Shown here one piece after another: positions 42,732 through 53,135 of a stretch of DNA of 64,000 bases. The DNA comes from Desulforhabdus sp. TSK (GTDB lineage: Bacteria; Desulfobacterota; Syntrophobacteria; Syntrophobacterales; Syntrophobacteraceae). The position numbers were made by a program, and so were the translations under genes. Position 1 is the first letter of the stretch; each line of letters begins with the position of its first letter. The DNA lies in contig NZ_BQXM01000015.1 in assembly GCF_022836495.1 (NCBI RefSeq), positions 49,541 through 113,540 on the forward strand. Reading direction: 5' to 3'. Below the pieces are notes generated by a model that saw only the letters and a program-made list of their open reading frames with translations, was not told the DNA's origin and ran no database searches.

Positions 42732-44702
42732 TTGAGTCCGTTTTATAAGAATTTAGCCCTTTGGTTGGTCATCAGCCTCATGGTGGTTCTGCTCTTCAAC
42801 TTGTTTCATCAACCCCAGCACGCAAGCAGTGAAGCTACCTACAGTCAGTTTCTCGCGGCCGTTCAAAAGGGCGAAGTCTCTCAGGTCATCATTCAGGGAG
42901 ATCATATCCTTGGGACATACAACAAAGACGGGAAGACTTTCAGAACATTCATGCCCCGTGATTCCGACCTCATTCGCACCTTGAGAGAGCACGGCGTCGA
43001 TATCCAGGCCAAACCGGAAGAAGAATCTCCCTGGTACATGACGATCCTGATCAGCTGGTTTCCCATGCTCCTTCTGATCGGAGTGTGGATTTTCTTCATG
43101 CGCCAAATGCAAATGGGCGGGGGGAAAGCCATGAGCTTCGGGAAAAGCCGTGCAAGATTGCTCAATGAAACCGCTAAGAAGATCATGTTTGACGATGTGG
43201 CCGGCGTGGACGAGGCCAAGGAGGAGCTCCAGGAGATCGTGGAGTTTTTGAAAGACCCCAAGAAGTTCACCCGCCTGGGAGGTCGAATCCCCAAGGGAGT
43301 CCTCCTGGTGGGAGCGCCCGGAACGGGAAAAACTCTCCTGGCCCGGGCCATCGCGGGTGAAGCGGGCGTTCCTTTCTTCACCATCAGCGGCTCGGATTTT
43401 GTCGAGATGTTTGTGGGCGTTGGAGCATCCCGCGTGCGGGATCTTTTCATGCAGGGCAAGAAGAATGCTCCCTGTATCATTTTCATCGATGAAATCGACG
43501 CAGTGGGTCGTCATCGCGGTGCGGGACTCGGTGGAGGTCACGACGAACGGGAACAGACCCTCAACCAGCTCCTGGTGGAAATGGACGGCTTCGAATCCAA
43601 CGAGGGAGTTATTCTCATTGCTGCCACGAACCGCCCCGACGTTCTGGACCCAGCCCTCTTGAGGCCGGGACGCTTCGACCGGCAGGTCGTGGTTCCCGTA
43701 CCGGACATTCGCGGCCGAATTGGGATCTTGAAAGTCCACATGCAAAAGAAGCCTCTCGCTCCCGACGTCGACACCAAAACCCTTGCCAAGGGGACGCCCG
43801 GGTTCTCCGGTGCAGACCTGGAGAATCTCGTCAATGAGGCAGCGCTGCTTGCGGCTCGGAAGAACAAGGACCAGATCGACATGTCGGATTTCGAGTCTGC
43901 CAAGGACAAGGTCATGATGGGACTTGAGCGCAAGAGCATGATCCTGAGTGAAGAAGAAAAGCGCACAACGGCATTTCATGAGGCGGGTCATGCTTTGGTG
44001 GCGAGGCTCCTGCCCAATGCCGATCCCCTGCACAAGGTCACCATCATTCCCCGGGGAAGGGCGCTCGGGTTGACGCAGCAATTGCCCCAGGACGATCGAC
44101 ACACTTACTCCCGAGACTACCTGCTGGATACCATCGCCATTCTCATGGGAGGGCGCGTGGCCGAAGAGGTGGTTTTGAACCAGCGCACCACCGGGGCGTC
44201 CAACGATATCGAGCGTGCGACCCAGATGGCGCGGCGCATGGTGTGCGAATGGGGTATGAGCGAAGTCCTGGGCCCCTTGAGCTTCGGCAAGCGGGAGGAA
44301 CAGGTTTTCCTGGGACGGGACATCGCCCAGCACCGGGATTACAGTGAGACCACCGCAGTCCAGATCGACAAGGAAGTCCGAGGCATCGTCGAAACAAACT
44401 ACCAGCGGGCCAGGGACATTCTCAACGGCAACATGGATGTTCTGGTAGCAATTGCTGAAGCGCTCCTGGAGAGGGAAACGCTGGATCTTCGGGATATGGA
44501 TAAGATCATCGAGGAAACCAAACCGGAACTGCTGGTGCAATTTCCGGCGAAACCCGAGCCTTCCGAGCCCCAGCTCCCGTCCGACGATTCCGTGGCTCCA
44601 TCCGAGCCCGCATTGCGGAGGTCTCCAGAGACGGGAGAAAGCACCGAAAAAGAGGATGCCTCCAATGCCGGTGGCGAGCCGCCACAGACTTCGGAGAAAT
44701 AA
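42732..44702 (+). CDS. ftsH: FtsH, ATP-dependent membrane zinc metalloprotease
   Basis: A 656-residue protein. There are two N-terminal membrane helices (about 7-25 and 107-127) around a periplasmic domain. The AAA+ module has Walker A GAPGTGKT, Walker B FIDEIDA and [11 protein letters not shown]. The Zn protease motif is HEAGH. It degrades misfolded membrane proteins and short-lived regulators such as LpxC and sigma-32. TTG at 42732 is taken as the start because AAGGAGG lies nine bases upstream and the [17 protein letters not shown] start matches family practice; an in-frame ATG exists at 42678. The C-terminus is Pro/Ser/Glu-rich. folP begins four bases after the stop. Confidence 0.95.
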   Translation: MSPFYKNLALWLVISLMVVLLFNLFHQPQHASSEATYSQFLAAVQKGEVSQVIIQGDHILGTYNKDGKTFRTFMPRDSDLIRTLREHGVDIQAKPEEESPWYMTILISWFPMLLLIGVWIFFMRQMQMGGGKAMSFGKSRARLLNETAKKIMFDDVAGVDEAKEELQEIVEFLKDPKKFTRLGGRIPKGVLLVGAPGTGKTLLARAIAGEAGVPFFTISGSDFVEMFVGVGASRVRDLFMQGKKNAPCIIFIDEIDAVGRHRGAGLGGGHDEREQTLNQLLVEMDGFESNEGVILIAATNRPDVLDPALLRPGRFDRQVVVPVPDIRGRIGILKVHMQKKPLAPDVDTKTLAKGTPGFSGADLENLVNEAALLAARKNKDQIDMSDFESAKDKVMMGLERKSMILSEEEKRTTAFHEAGHALVARLLPNADPLHKVTIIPRGRALGLTQQLPQDDRHTYSRDYLLDTIAILMGGRVAEEVVLNQRTTGASNDIERATQMARRMVCEWGMSEVLGPLSFGKREEQVFLGRDIAQHRDYSETTAVQIDKEVRGIVETNYQRARDILNGNMDVLVAIAEALLERETLDLRDMDKIIEETKPELLVQFPAKPEPSEPQLPSDDSVAPSEPALRRSPETGESTEKEDASNAGGEPPQTSEK

Positions 44703-44706
44703 GTCC

Positions 44707-45567
44707 ATGAGCGTCTTTCCGCGCAGGCATTACACACTCCGAATGCAATCGGGAGGTCTGGAACTGGGGCGCCGCACGCTGGTCATGGGAATCCTCAATG
44801 TGACCCCGGATTCGTTTTCCGACGGAGGCAGGTACCTCAGCCGCCAGGCAGCCGTCCAGCGGGCTCTCGACCTGGTCGTGGCAGGGGCCGACATCCTCGA
44901 CATCGGGGGGGAGTCCACGCGGCCCAATTCCGATCCTGTCGCTCCGGATGAGCAGTTGGAACGTGTCCTTCCAGTCATCGAGGCTGTACGCGAAAGCAGC
45001 GATATTCCCATCTCCATCGACACCACCTCCGGTGAGGTGGCCCGGAAGGCCCTCGACGCGGGGGCCAACATCATCAACGATGTCAGCTCACTGCAGTTCG
45101 ATGAGGAAATGGCCGGAGTTGCGGCCGATTCCGGCGTACCCCTCATCCTCATGCATATGCAGGGCAAGCCCAAGACCATGCAGGTCTCTCCGACTTATGC
45201 CTCTCTTTTCTCGGAAGTCATTGCATTTCTCGAGGAGCGCATCGCCTTTGCCACCCGCAACGGCATTCAGCGTACCCAGATCATCGTCGACCCCGGGATC
45301 GGCTTCGGAAAAAACATCCATCACAACCTTCTGCTCATCCGGGATTTGGAACTGCTTCGCTGCCTTGACCGTCCCATTCTTCTGGCCGCATCCCGCAAAC
45401 GGTTTATCGGAACGATCCTGGACCGTTCGGAAGAGGACCGGGAGGTAGGCACAGCTGTCGTCAACAGTTTTGGGATTGCCGCAGGGGCTCACATCATTCG
45501 TGCCCATGACGTGGAGATCCACAAGCAGGTAGCCGTCATGAGTGACGCCCTTCGAGAGGCTGTCTGA
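44707..45567 (+). CDS. folP: Dihydropteroate synthase
   Basis: A 286-residue TIM-barrel enzyme of folate synthesis that joins 4-aminobenzoate to the pterin pyrophosphate. The signature GILNVTPDSFSDGG, then DIGGESTRP, SIDTTSGEVA, NDVSSL, LMHMQG, DPGIGFGK and ASRKRFIG are all in place. The ATG at 44707 lies just after the ftsH stop; the pair ftsH-folP is common in Proteobacteria. Confidence 0.95.
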   Translation: MSVFPRRHYTLRMQSGGLELGRRTLVMGILNVTPDSFSDGGRYLSRQAAVQRALDLVVAGADILDIGGESTRPNSDPVAPDEQLERVLPVIEAVRESSDIPISIDTTSGEVARKALDAGANIINDVSSLQFDEEMAGVAADSGVPLILMHMQGKPKTMQVSPTYASLFSEVIAFLEERIAFATRNGIQRTQIIVDPGIGFGKNIHHNLLLIRDLELLRCLDRPILLAASRKRFIGTILDRSEEDREVGTAVVNSFGIAAGAHIIRAHDVEIHKQVAVMSDALREAV

Positions 45568-45701
45568 CGACATTTTCTTCGGCTGTACAGGTGATGGCCC
45601 CGGCTCCGGTCAGGAGGAGAATCAGGAAGTCAGAGATTCCCTGATTCAGGCTGTGGATCTGTGGGACGGGTTTTTATCTATCGTTTTTGAGGAGCATATT
45701 G

Positions 45702-47066
45702 ATGGGGAAGCTTTTTGGGACGGACGGCATCAGGGGTGTGGCAAACGAATGGCCCATGACGACAGATCTCGCCATGAAGGTCGGTTTCAGCACGGCTCAT
45801 GTATTCAAGAGCACCCGAAAGCGTCCCAAGATCATCATTGGCAAAGACACGCGTCTTTCGGGCTACATGATTGAAAACGCCATAACGGCAGGCATTTGTT
45901 CCATGGGGGTGGATGTGCTTTTGGTGGGACCCCTCCCCACACCCGGAATCGCCTTCATCACCACCAGTATGCGAGCGGATGCGGGTATCGTCATATCCGC
46001 ATCGCACAATCCATTCGAATACAACGGCATTAAGATTTTCGCCGCCGATGGTTTTAAACTCCCCGACGAAACGGAAAGCCACATCGAGGAATTGATCCTG
46101 AGTGGAGAAATAGAACGGCTTCCCCGCCCCTCGGCATCGGAAATCGGTCGTGCCCGAAGGATCGATGACGCACAGGGACGCTACATCGTTTACCTCAAAT
46201 CCACCTTCCCCAGAGATCTCTCCATGGATGGGTTGAAACTGGTCATCGACTGCGCCCATGGAGCATCCTACCGCGTAGCCCCTACGGTGTTCGAGGAGCT
46301 GGGTGCGGAAGTGATCGTCGTGGGAAGCAATCCCAACGGCGTGAACATCAATCAGGACAGGGGATCTCTGCATCCGGAGTACATGGCGGCTCTCGTTCGT
46401 GAGCATGGGGCCAACGCCGGACTGGCCTTCGATGGAGATGCAGACCGGGTCATCGTAGCCGATGAAAAAGGCGAAATCCTGGACGGGGATCAGCTCATGG
46501 CCATTTGCGCCAGCCACTATCTGAAAACGGATGCCCTCAAGGGAAAGACCCTGGTGGCCACCGTCATGAGCAATCTGGGGCTGGAGGTCGCCCTGCGCCG
46601 CCAGGGTGGATGCCTGCTCAGAACGCCGGTGGGCGATCGATATGTTGTAGAGCGCATGAGGCAGCTCGATTGCAACCTGGGTGGAGAGCAATCGGGACAC
46701 CTGGTTTTCCTCGACTGCAGTACGACAGGTGACGGCATTCTCTCGGCGCTTCAGATCCTGGCCGTCATGCTCCGCGAAGGACGCCCCCTTTCGGAGCTCA
46801 AAAGGATTATGCAGCGTTATCCCCAAACGCTTGTCAATGTCTCTGTCAGCCGAAGACGATCCATCGAGGAAATCCCCGAACTGGTGCGCCTGCAGGAAGG
46901 CTTGGAGCAGCGCCTGGGAGAGGAAGGACGGTTGGTGATTCGCCCTTCAGGTACGGAGCCCGTGATTCGCATCATGGTGGAAGGGTCCGATTCCAAGCTC
47001 ATACGGGAAATTGCCGAGGAGATGGCCGAGAGCATCAAAAAGCACATGAGCGGCGATCCACTTTAA
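45702..47066 (+). CDS. glmM: Phosphoglucosamine mutase
   Basis: A 454-residue enzyme turning glucosamine-6-phosphate into glucosamine-1-phosphate for UDP-GlcNAc synthesis (murein and LPS). The active-site Ser loop [12 protein letters not shown] near residue 100, the metal loop FDGDADR near 245, the sugar loop GGEQSGH near 330 and the phosphate loop [10 protein letters not shown] near 415 are present. The ATG at 45702 has GAGGAG eight bases upstream; a start five codons earlier is less likely. Confidence 0.95.
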   Translation: MGKLFGTDGIRGVANEWPMTTDLAMKVGFSTAHVFKSTRKRPKIIIGKDTRLSGYMIENAITAGICSMGVDVLLVGPLPTPGIAFITTSMRADAGIVISASHNPFEYNGIKIFAADGFKLPDETESHIEELILSGEIERLPRPSASEIGRARRIDDAQGRYIVYLKSTFPRDLSMDGLKLVIDCAHGASYRVAPTVFEELGAEVIVVGSNPNGVNINQDRGSLHPEYMAALVREHGANAGLAFDGDADRVIVADEKGEILDGDQLMAICASHYLKTDALKGKTLVATVMSNLGLEVALRRQGGCLLRTPVGDRYVVERMRQLDCNLGGEQSGHLVFLDCSTTGDGILSALQILAVMLREGRPLSELKRIMQRYPQTLVNVSVSRRRSIEEIPELVRLQEGLEQRLGEEGRLVIRPSGTEPVIRIMVEGSDSKLIREIAEEMAESIKKHMSGDPL

Positions 47067-47115
47067 GCCGGCACGCAGTATCCACCCCCCTGAAATCCAC
47101 AGTGAGGAAAAACGC

Positions 47116-47892
47116 ATGCTTCTGGCCATGGACATCGGCAACACCAACACGGTTTTGGGACTCTTCAAGGATGATCAGCTCATCGACGAGTGGCGCATCC
47201 GGACGGATGTCAACACAACGGTGGATGAATACGGCATCGCCATCCGCAGTCTCTTCGCAGCCCATGCGCATCCCATCGAAGAGGTTCGCCATGTGATCAT
47301 CTCCTGCGTCGTCCCCCCGGTGCTCAATGCCCTGGAACGGTTTTGCAGCAAGTACTTCAACATCGCCCCCATCATCGTGGGGCCGGGAATTCGCACGGGA
47401 ATGCCCATATTTTACGACAACCCCAAGGAAGTGGGGGCCGACCGCATCGTCAATGCGATTGCGGCCTATGAGCTCTACAAGAAAGCCCTCATTGTCGTAG
47501 ACTTCGGAACGGCCACAACTTTTGATTACGTTTCGGATCGCGGGGAATATATGGGGGGAGTCATCAGTCCGGGGATCATGATCTCTTGCGAAGCCCTCTT
47601 CTTCAAAACCTCCAAGCTGCCCCGCGTGGAAATATTCGCCAGGCCCCGCTCCGTACTGGGGAAGACCACCATCACCTCCATGAACGCAGGAATTGTGTAT
47701 GGATATGCAGGCCTCGTGGAAGGCATCATCAACAGGATGAAGCGCGAAGTCAATGCCGACATCAAAGTGGTGGCCACGGGAGGATTGGCCCTGCTGATCG
47801 CCAGCGAATGCCCCGCCATTGACGAAGTGGATGATCATCTGACTCTGAGGGGCCTCCGGATCATTTTCGAACGGAACCGCAAGGACCAATGA
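47116..47892 (+). CDS. coaX: Type III pantothenate kinase
   Basis: A 258-residue ASKHA-fold kinase, first step of coenzyme A synthesis. DIGNTNTVLG binds the phosphate of ATP. PPKEVGADR is represented by NPKEVGADRIVNAIAA, and VDFGTATTFDYV and GGVISPGI follow. Its end overlaps the next gene by four bases (ATGA), so translation is coupled. Confidence 0.94.
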   Translation: MLLAMDIGNTNTVLGLFKDDQLIDEWRIRTDVNTTVDEYGIAIRSLFAAHAHPIEEVRHVIISCVVPPVLNALERFCSKYFNIAPIIVGPGIRTGMPIFYDNPKEVGADRIVNAIAAYELYKKALIVVDFGTATTFDYVSDRGEYMGGVISPGIMISCEALFFKTSKLPRVEIFARPRSVLGKTTITSMNAGIVYGYAGLVEGIINRMKREVNADIKVVATGGLALLIASECPAIDEVDDHLTLRGLRIIFERNRKDQ

Positions 47893-48815
47893 TTTTTCGC
47901 CCCCTCGAACCCGGTGATCGCATCGCCCTCGTGGCGCCTTCGAGCCCCTTTGACACAGACAAATTCCATCGGGCATGCCGTTTGATCGAGGAATCAGGCT
48001 TTCACGTCATCCCTGGGAAGCATGTTTACCACAAACGCGGCTACCTCGTGGGGACTGAGGCGGACCGTGCGGAGGACCTCATAGGAGCCGTCACCGATCC
48101 GACGGTAGCCGCCATCATCGGCATCCGCGGAGGATACGGGAGTGGTCGGCTGCTTCCCTGGCTGCCTTTTTCGACCCTCAAGAAATGCCCCAAAATATTT
48201 CTGGGCCACAGCGATATCACTTTCCTTCACCTGGCCTTTCAGTCCCAGATGCAGTGGGTGACCTTCCATGGCCCCAATCTCGTGGATCTCGACACGGTAC
48301 CGGAACGCTGGGAGAATGTCCTGCGGTCCCTCACAGGAGAAAATGATTTTTCATGGGACATCAACCAATTCCAGGTCCTCCGATGCGGTCGGGCCAGTGG
48401 TCCCCTCACGGGAGGAAACCTCACGTGCCTCACCCATCTCATCGGCACCCCCTATTTACCCGACCTGACGGGAGCTTTGCTCCTCGTGGAGGACTGCAAT
48501 GAAGCCCTCTACCGCCTGGACCGTCTCCTGCTTCACCTGAGACTGGCCGGAATACTGGAGCGTCTGGGAGGATTGATTCTCGGACGTTTCCAGGGATGCG
48601 GCGATTCCGACAAGATTTGGGAAATGGTCATGGAAGCCACGAAACCCTTCGGGTTTCCTGTCATCGCCAATCTCCCGTTCGGGCACACCCTGGAAAATCA
48701 GGTGATTCCTTTCGGTCTGGCTTTCACCCTCGACACACACGCCGGCTCCTTCCATCCATTGCGGCTCCCCTTTTCCAGAGCATTGCCCAAAAACAACCCT
48801 GCGGGAGAGCAGTGA
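47889..48815 (+). CDS. ldcA: LD-carboxypeptidase (LdcA/MccF family)
   Basis: A 308-residue serine peptidase (S66) that removes the terminal D-Ala from murein tetrapeptides in the cytosol, a recycling step just before Mpl acts. The nucleophile Ser is in RGGYGSGRLL. The Glu of VEDCNEALYRLDRL and the His of FGHTLENQVIP complete the triad. It sits two genes upstream of mpl. Confidence 0.88.
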   Translation: MIFRPLEPGDRIALVAPSSPFDTDKFHRACRLIEESGFHVIPGKHVYHKRGYLVGTEADRAEDLIGAVTDPTVAAIIGIRGGYGSGRLLPWLPFSTLKKCPKIFLGHSDITFLHLAFQSQMQWVTFHGPNLVDLDTVPERWENVLRSLTGENDFSWDINQFQVLRCGRASGPLTGGNLTCLTHLIGTPYLPDLTGALLLVEDCNEALYRLDRLLLHLRLAGILERLGGLILGRFQGCGDSDKIWEMVMEATKPFGFPVIANLPFGHTLENQVIPFGLAFTLDTHAGSFHPLRLPFSRALPKNNPAGEQ

Positions 48816-48828
48816 GGGAAAGTCGGCC

Positions 48829-50097
48829 ATGAAAGAGCAGCTCCTTCCCCCGGACAGCATGTGGATCAGGCACACAGCCCTGGACCGTCTTTTCAACGAG
48901 GCCCTGAGCCGGCGCGTCTTCTCGGGAGCGAGCCTCCTCATTGGAGCACCGAGCGCCATCCTTTATGAAAAAACATGGGGTTATACACAGTGGGGAGGCT
49001 CTCTCATAGATTTTCAGACCCAATTCGATCTGGCCTCCCTGACAAAGCCCCTTTGCACAACGGTTCTTTCCATGACGGCAGTACAGGAGAAGAAGGCAGA
49101 GTTGGACGATACACTGACCCGGTTTCTTCCTTCGGCCGGACTGTCTCCCGAAAAGCGCCGGATCACCCTGAGACACCTCCTGAGCCATTCTTCCGGCTTT
49201 CCAGCTTATATCCCCTTCTTCAAGGACCTCATTACCCTTCCCTCCCGCGAAAGGCCTGCGGCACTCCGGGCCTGCATACTGAGCACCCCACTCCAGTCGG
49301 AGCCAGGAAAGACACCTTGTTACAGTGACCTGGGCTTTATCCTCCTGGGAATGGTCCTGGAGGAAATTTTCGACGCCCCCCTCCTGGAACTGTATTCCCG
49401 GTGGATCCAGGCGATGGTCCGGACTTCCGCGCACCACCCTCTTCCCGGCTTCGCCCCGTCGGGGTTCCCTCATTTTCGGCCATTGAGAGTTTCGGGCGAC
49501 CCCATGTCCCGACCAAAAACCACTTGTCACTCAGGGACTTGGAAGGACGGCAGAGAGGCAGCGTCATTCTATCCCTCCTCCCAGGGAGAGCCCACAAAGG
49601 GCCAGGATTTCAAGGCCTTTGCAGCGACGGAATATTGCCCCTGGCGGAGGCGGCTCCTGCGTGGTGAGGTCCACGATGAAAATGCTTATACCTTGGGGGG
49701 GATTACAGGCCATGCGGGGCTTTTTGGAACAGCCCGCCAGGTTTTTCACCAGCTCTCACTCCTCTGGAGGATCTATCTCGGGAGGATCTCCGACGGTCCT
49801 TGTTCCCGGGAGACTGTCCAAACCTTTTGGACTCGTTCCGACCCGCCTTCCCACGGCACGTGGGCACTGGGATTCGATACCCCCAGCGCCGCACAGTCCA
49901 GTGCAGGGGATCTCTTTTCACCCGGCAGCGTCGGCCACCTGGGCTTCACAGGGACATCCTTCTGGTTGGATCTCGAGAAGGAGATTGTCGTGATCCTTCT
50001 CACCAACCGTGTCTACCCCAGTCGGCAAAATGACAAGCTGAGGGTGTTTCGTCCGTTGCTTCACAACCTGATCATGGAATCCTTCAATGGAAAATGA
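48829..50097 (+). CDS. Serine hydrolase of the class C beta-lactamase/DD-peptidase fold
   Basis: A 422-residue protein with the SxxK motif in SLTKPL (about 69-74), a YSD/YxN-type motif (YSDLGFILLG near 166) and a possible third motif around HLGFTGTS. No signal peptide is clear. That is odd for a penicillin-binding fold and would place it in the cytosol, in line with its neighbours in murein recycling. Its end overlaps the start of mpl by 11 bases. It could be a murein-peptide amidase or an esterase. Confidence 0.8.
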   Translation: MKEQLLPPDSMWIRHTALDRLFNEALSRRVFSGASLLIGAPSAILYEKTWGYTQWGGSLIDFQTQFDLASLTKPLCTTVLSMTAVQEKKAELDDTLTRFLPSAGLSPEKRRITLRHLLSHSSGFPAYIPFFKDLITLPSRERPAALRACILSTPLQSEPGKTPCYSDLGFILLGMVLEEIFDAPLLELYSRWIQAMVRTSAHHPLPGFAPSGFPHFRPLRVSGDPMSRPKTTCHSGTWKDGREAASFYPSSQGEPTKGQDFKAFAATEYCPWRRRLLRGEVHDENAYTLGGITGHAGLFGTARQVFHQLSLLWRIYLGRISDGPCSRETVQTFWTRSDPPSHGTWALGFDTPSAAQSSAGDLFSPGSVGHLGFTGTSFWLDLEKEIVVILLTNRVYPSRQNDKLRVFRPLLHNLIMESFNGK

Positions 50098-51511
50098 AAA
50101 AATCACAACGGTTTATATGATGGGTATCGGCGGCATCGCCATGGGTACACTGGCCACCATGCTGAAAGAAAAGGGCTATTTTGTCGTGGGATCGGATGTG
50201 AACCTCTACCCTCCCATGAGCAATCACCTGGAGGCCCTGAAAATTCCCGTCTTTCAGGGCTATGACGGCGCCAATCTCTCGGCGTATCCAGTGGATCTGG
50301 TGATCATCGGCAATGTCATCCGGCGGGAAAACCCCGAAGCGCAGAAAGTCCTCGAGGGCAATATTCCTTACCTTTCCATGCCCGAGGCCATTGCGCAGTT
50401 TTTTCTCTCCAAGCATCGAAGCGTCGTGGTGGCCGGCACGCATGGCAAAAGCACCACCTCTTCACTCCTGGCCTGGGTGTTCAGTCATGCAGGGCTGGAC
50501 CCGTCTGCCTTCATCGGGGCCTTTCTCAACAACTGGGAGCGCAGCTACAGAGTCGGAAAAGGTCGCTACATGGTGTTGGAGGGGGATGAATATGACACCG
50601 CTTTCTTCGACAAGGGATCCAAGTTCCTCCATTACCGACCGCATATTGGAATCATCACCAGCATCGAGTACGATCATGCAGACATCTTTCCCACTTTCGA
50701 TTCGGTAGTAAACGCATTTCAGCGTTTTACCGGGCTGATTCAGCCGGAAGATTTTCTCATCGTCAACGCGGATGATCCGCACTGCATGAAGGTGGCACGC
50801 CAATGCCGGGGAAAGGTCATTTCATATGGAATGAGTGACACAGCCGATTGGCGCATCCTCCAGGTCGAATTTGGCCCCCAAGAGGTCGCTTTCACCTGCC
50901 GGTCTCCGCATTCCGACCACCCGCACCGGATGATTTCCAAGCTGCCCGGACGACACAATCTGAGCAATATCCTCGCTGTTATGGCGGCCTCCGACCTTGC
51001 AGGCCTGAGAATGGAGGAGGTGCAGGAGGCGCTCCTGGCATTTCGGGGAGTCAAGAGACGCCAGGACATTCTGGGAGAAGTGAAGGGAATCCTGGTCATG
51101 GATGATTTCGCCCATCATCCCACAGCTGTCAGAGAGACCCTGGAGGCATTGAAGCTCTTTTATCCCGACCGACGCCTCATCGCCGCTTTCGAGCCCAGGA
51201 CCAACACGAGTCGGCGATCGGTTTTTCACGACGCCTACACGGAGGCATTCGATGCGGCCGATTGCATCTGCATCAAGCAGCCACCCGGCCTGGAGGCGAT
51301 TTCCCAGGAAGAACGGCTCAACGCCAGGGGATTGGCCGGGGATATTCTCCGGAGGGGGAAAGAAGCGATTTTCTTTGAAGCAACCGACGAGCTTGTTGCG
51401 TTTCTTAACCGCTACTGCCGCTCCGGGGACTTGGTGGTGTGCATGAGCAATGGAAGTTTTGACGGCCTGCCCACAAAGCTGCTGGAACGTTTGACCGTGC
51501 AGGAAAAGTAA
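50087..51511 (+). CDS. mpl: UDP-N-acetylmuramate:tripeptide ligase Mpl
   Basis: A 474-residue Mur ligase. MMGIGGIAMGTLATML is the N-terminal nucleotide loop, GTHGKSTTSS near 112 the ATP P-loop, EGDEYDTAFFDKGSK near 165 the Mg/carbamate region (typical of Mpl rather than MurC), and DDFAHHPTAVRET near 340 the C-terminal domain. It re-attaches recycled L-Ala-D-Glu-diaminopimelate to UDP-MurNAc. MurC is the nearest alternative, but the EGDEYDTAFFDK motif favours Mpl. Confidence 0.92.
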   Translation: MENEKITTVYMMGIGGIAMGTLATMLKEKGYFVVGSDVNLYPPMSNHLEALKIPVFQGYDGANLSAYPVDLVIIGNVIRRENPEAQKVLEGNIPYLSMPEAIAQFFLSKHRSVVVAGTHGKSTTSSLLAWVFSHAGLDPSAFIGAFLNNWERSYRVGKGRYMVLEGDEYDTAFFDKGSKFLHYRPHIGIITSIEYDHADIFPTFDSVVNAFQRFTGLIQPEDFLIVNADDPHCMKVARQCRGKVISYGMSDTADWRILQVEFGPQEVAFTCRSPHSDHPHRMISKLPGRHNLSNILAVMAASDLAGLRMEEVQEALLAFRGVKRRQDILGEVKGILVMDDFAHHPTAVRETLEALKLFYPDRRLIAAFEPRTNTSRRSVFHDAYTEAFDAADCICIKQPPGLEAISQEERLNARGLAGDILRRGKEAIFFEATDELVAFLNRYCRSGDLVVCMSNGSFDGLPTKLLERLTVQEK

Positions 51512-51516
51512 AAGCC

Positions 51517-52053
51517 ATGCCGCGCATACTGTTGCACACATGCTGTGCACCCTGTTCCATTTACCCGTTGCAGCAGCTCCGCCGCCAGGACTGGGCCGTG
51601 CATGCGTTTTTTTACAACCCCAACATTCATCCCTACCAGGAATTCGAGAGAAGGCTCAATACCCTGGAAACCTACGCACAGAGCGTGCAACTGCAGGTCA
51701 TTGTCCGCCCGGATTACGACCTGGAAGGATTTCTGCGTGCGGTTGTCTTCAGGGAGCAACAGCGCTGTATCTACTGCTATTCGGTTCGCTTGGAAGCGGC
51801 TGCCCGCCTGGCCAGAAAGAGCGGCTTCGATGCCTTCACGACAACGCTTCTTTACAGCCGCAGACAAAAGCACGATCTGATCCGTTCCATCGCAGAGCAG
51901 GCATCACGCACATTCGGGATTCCCTTTTACTATGAGGATTTTCGGGAGGGGTGGCGAGAGGGACAGGAAAGGGCTCAATCCCTTGGAATCTATCGGCAGC
52001 AATACTGTGGGTGTATCTACAGCGAAAAGGAGCGTTTTTGTAAAGCGAAATGA
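51517..52053 (+). CDS. queH: Epoxyqueuosine reductase QueH
   Basis: A 178-residue iron-sulfur protein of the QueH (former DUF208) family, last step of queuosine synthesis in tRNA. HTCCAPC at the N-terminus, CIYCYSVRLEAAA near 88 and YCGCIYSE near 165 give the conserved Cys residues for the 4Fe-4S cluster and a second metal. It starts five bases after the mpl stop. Confidence 0.92.
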   Translation: MPRILLHTCCAPCSIYPLQQLRRQDWAVHAFFYNPNIHPYQEFERRLNTLETYAQSVQLQVIVRPDYDLEGFLRAVVFREQQRCIYCYSVRLEAAARLARKSGFDAFTTTLLYSRRQKHDLIRSIAEQASRTFGIPFYYEDFREGWREGQERAQSLGIYRQQYCGCIYSEKERFCKAK

Positions 52054-52162
52054 TTTTTGGGTTTGAATCAGGCGAGTCCTGAAGAAGCAATCCCGACTTC
52101 ACACCTCGCCCGATCCCTCCGCAGAGCACCCAAAAAATATATAACGTCTTATTCCTGGAGCT

Positions 52163-52459
52163 TCAGACTTCTTTTATCTCTTCGATCATCTGAATGGCTT
52201 TGGTGGGGCACTCTTCAGCGCAGATGCCGCACCCTTTGCAGTAATCCAGGTCAATTTCCACCGGAATGGAGCGTTTGACCACTCCCTCGGGACAATACAA
52301 CCAGCAGATAAAACATGAGGGGCGTTGGTTCTTGGTGGGAGTGCATTTCGTGTGATCGATTTCCGGCCGCGACGACCGCCAGTCGCCGGTCTTTCCGGCT
52401 TCCCCCTTGCACAATGTCGAATGGGCATAAGTAAACTTGTCAATGTTCTCGCTGCTCAT
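52163..52459 (-). CDS. porD: 2-oxoacid:ferredoxin oxidoreductase delta subunit (ferredoxin type)
   Basis: A 98-residue protein. The C-terminal half carries a 4Fe-4S motif CKGCGICAEECPTKAI and a second, altered group CFICWLYCPEG. It would relay electrons from the pyruvate (or other 2-oxoacid) oxidoreductase core to ferredoxin. The ATG at 52457-52459 is preferred over longer in-frame starts. It follows porC by 44 bases. The alpha and beta subunit genes are not next to it: the next gene on the left is queH on the other strand. Confidence 0.87.
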   Translation of the reverse strand: MSSENIDKFTYAHSTLCKGEAGKTGDWRSSRPEIDHTKCTPTKNQRPSCFICWLYCPEGVVKRSIPVEIDLDYCKGCGICAEECPTKAIQMIEEIKEV

Positions 52460-52503
52460 CAAATCTTCCTTCCAAAGTTCGCTGGTCTCCCGCACCGCAA
52501 TGA

Positions 52504-53097
52504 TCAAGCGCAGGCCAGGGTGCATTCGTGTATGACTGCCGTTCCCGCATAGGCCTGGCGCGCTCCGTGCACATTTTTTTCTCCGGCTTCACCGGAGAAA
52601 TGATTTCGCAGCGCCTTCTCGATGCTCTCCTGACAGATCAGCCCTGTCGCCTTGGCAAAGCCTCCAAGAATGGTTGTATTGAAGAGGACTGATCCTGCGA
52701 CGATGAGGCCGGATTCCCTTGCCCATTTTTCAGCATTGGTGGTGGCAACATTGACGGGATTCTTGAGGACAAACTCTTCGGGCGCCTTGGAGGAGTTGAT
52801 CAACACGATTCCATCCGGACGGACACCGAAGGATACGTCCACAACGCGCAAGAGAGTCTCATCAAGCACCACTACGACATCCGGGTGCTCCACCAAAGAG
52901 AACGTGCGTATGGGCTCCCGAGCAAACCGGTTCGTGGCGATGACGGGCGCTCCCCGACGTTCAGCGCCAAAGAAAGGAGCGGCTGTCACCCCTTTATACC
53001 CGTCATAATATGCTGCCTGCGCCAAAATCATGGCCGCGGTGACAGCACCCTGCCCTCCACGCCCATGCCACCTAACTTCAATACACTTTCTCTCCAT
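52504..53097 (-). CDS. porC: 2-oxoacid:ferredoxin oxidoreductase gamma subunit
   Basis: A 197-residue subunit with the family landmarks WHGRGGQGAVTAA, FFGAERRGAPV and NSSKAPEE. The gamma subunit binds the CoA end of the complex that converts pyruvate and CoA to acetyl-CoA and CO2 with ferredoxin. It is paired with porD only. The substrate class (pyruvate, 2-oxoisovalerate or 2-oxoglutarate) cannot be fixed without the alpha and beta subunits. Confidence 0.9.
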   Translation of the reverse strand: MERKCIEVRWHGRGGQGAVTAAMILAQAAYYDGYKGVTAAPFFGAERRGAPVIATNRFAREPIRTFSLVEHPDVVVVLDETLLRVVDVSFGVRPDGIVLINSSKAPEEFVLKNPVNVATTNAEKWARESGLIVAGSVLFNTTILGGFAKATGLICQESIEKALRNHFSGEAGEKNVHGARQAYAGTAVIHECTLACA

Positions 53098-53135
53098 CTG
53101 GCAATGACCTCATCTGATTTTCAGGAGTTCTGGAA

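Noticed and set aside
42753..44708. 651-codon minus-strand frame opposite ftsH
   Set aside because: Mirror frame of a highly conserved AAA+ protease gene.
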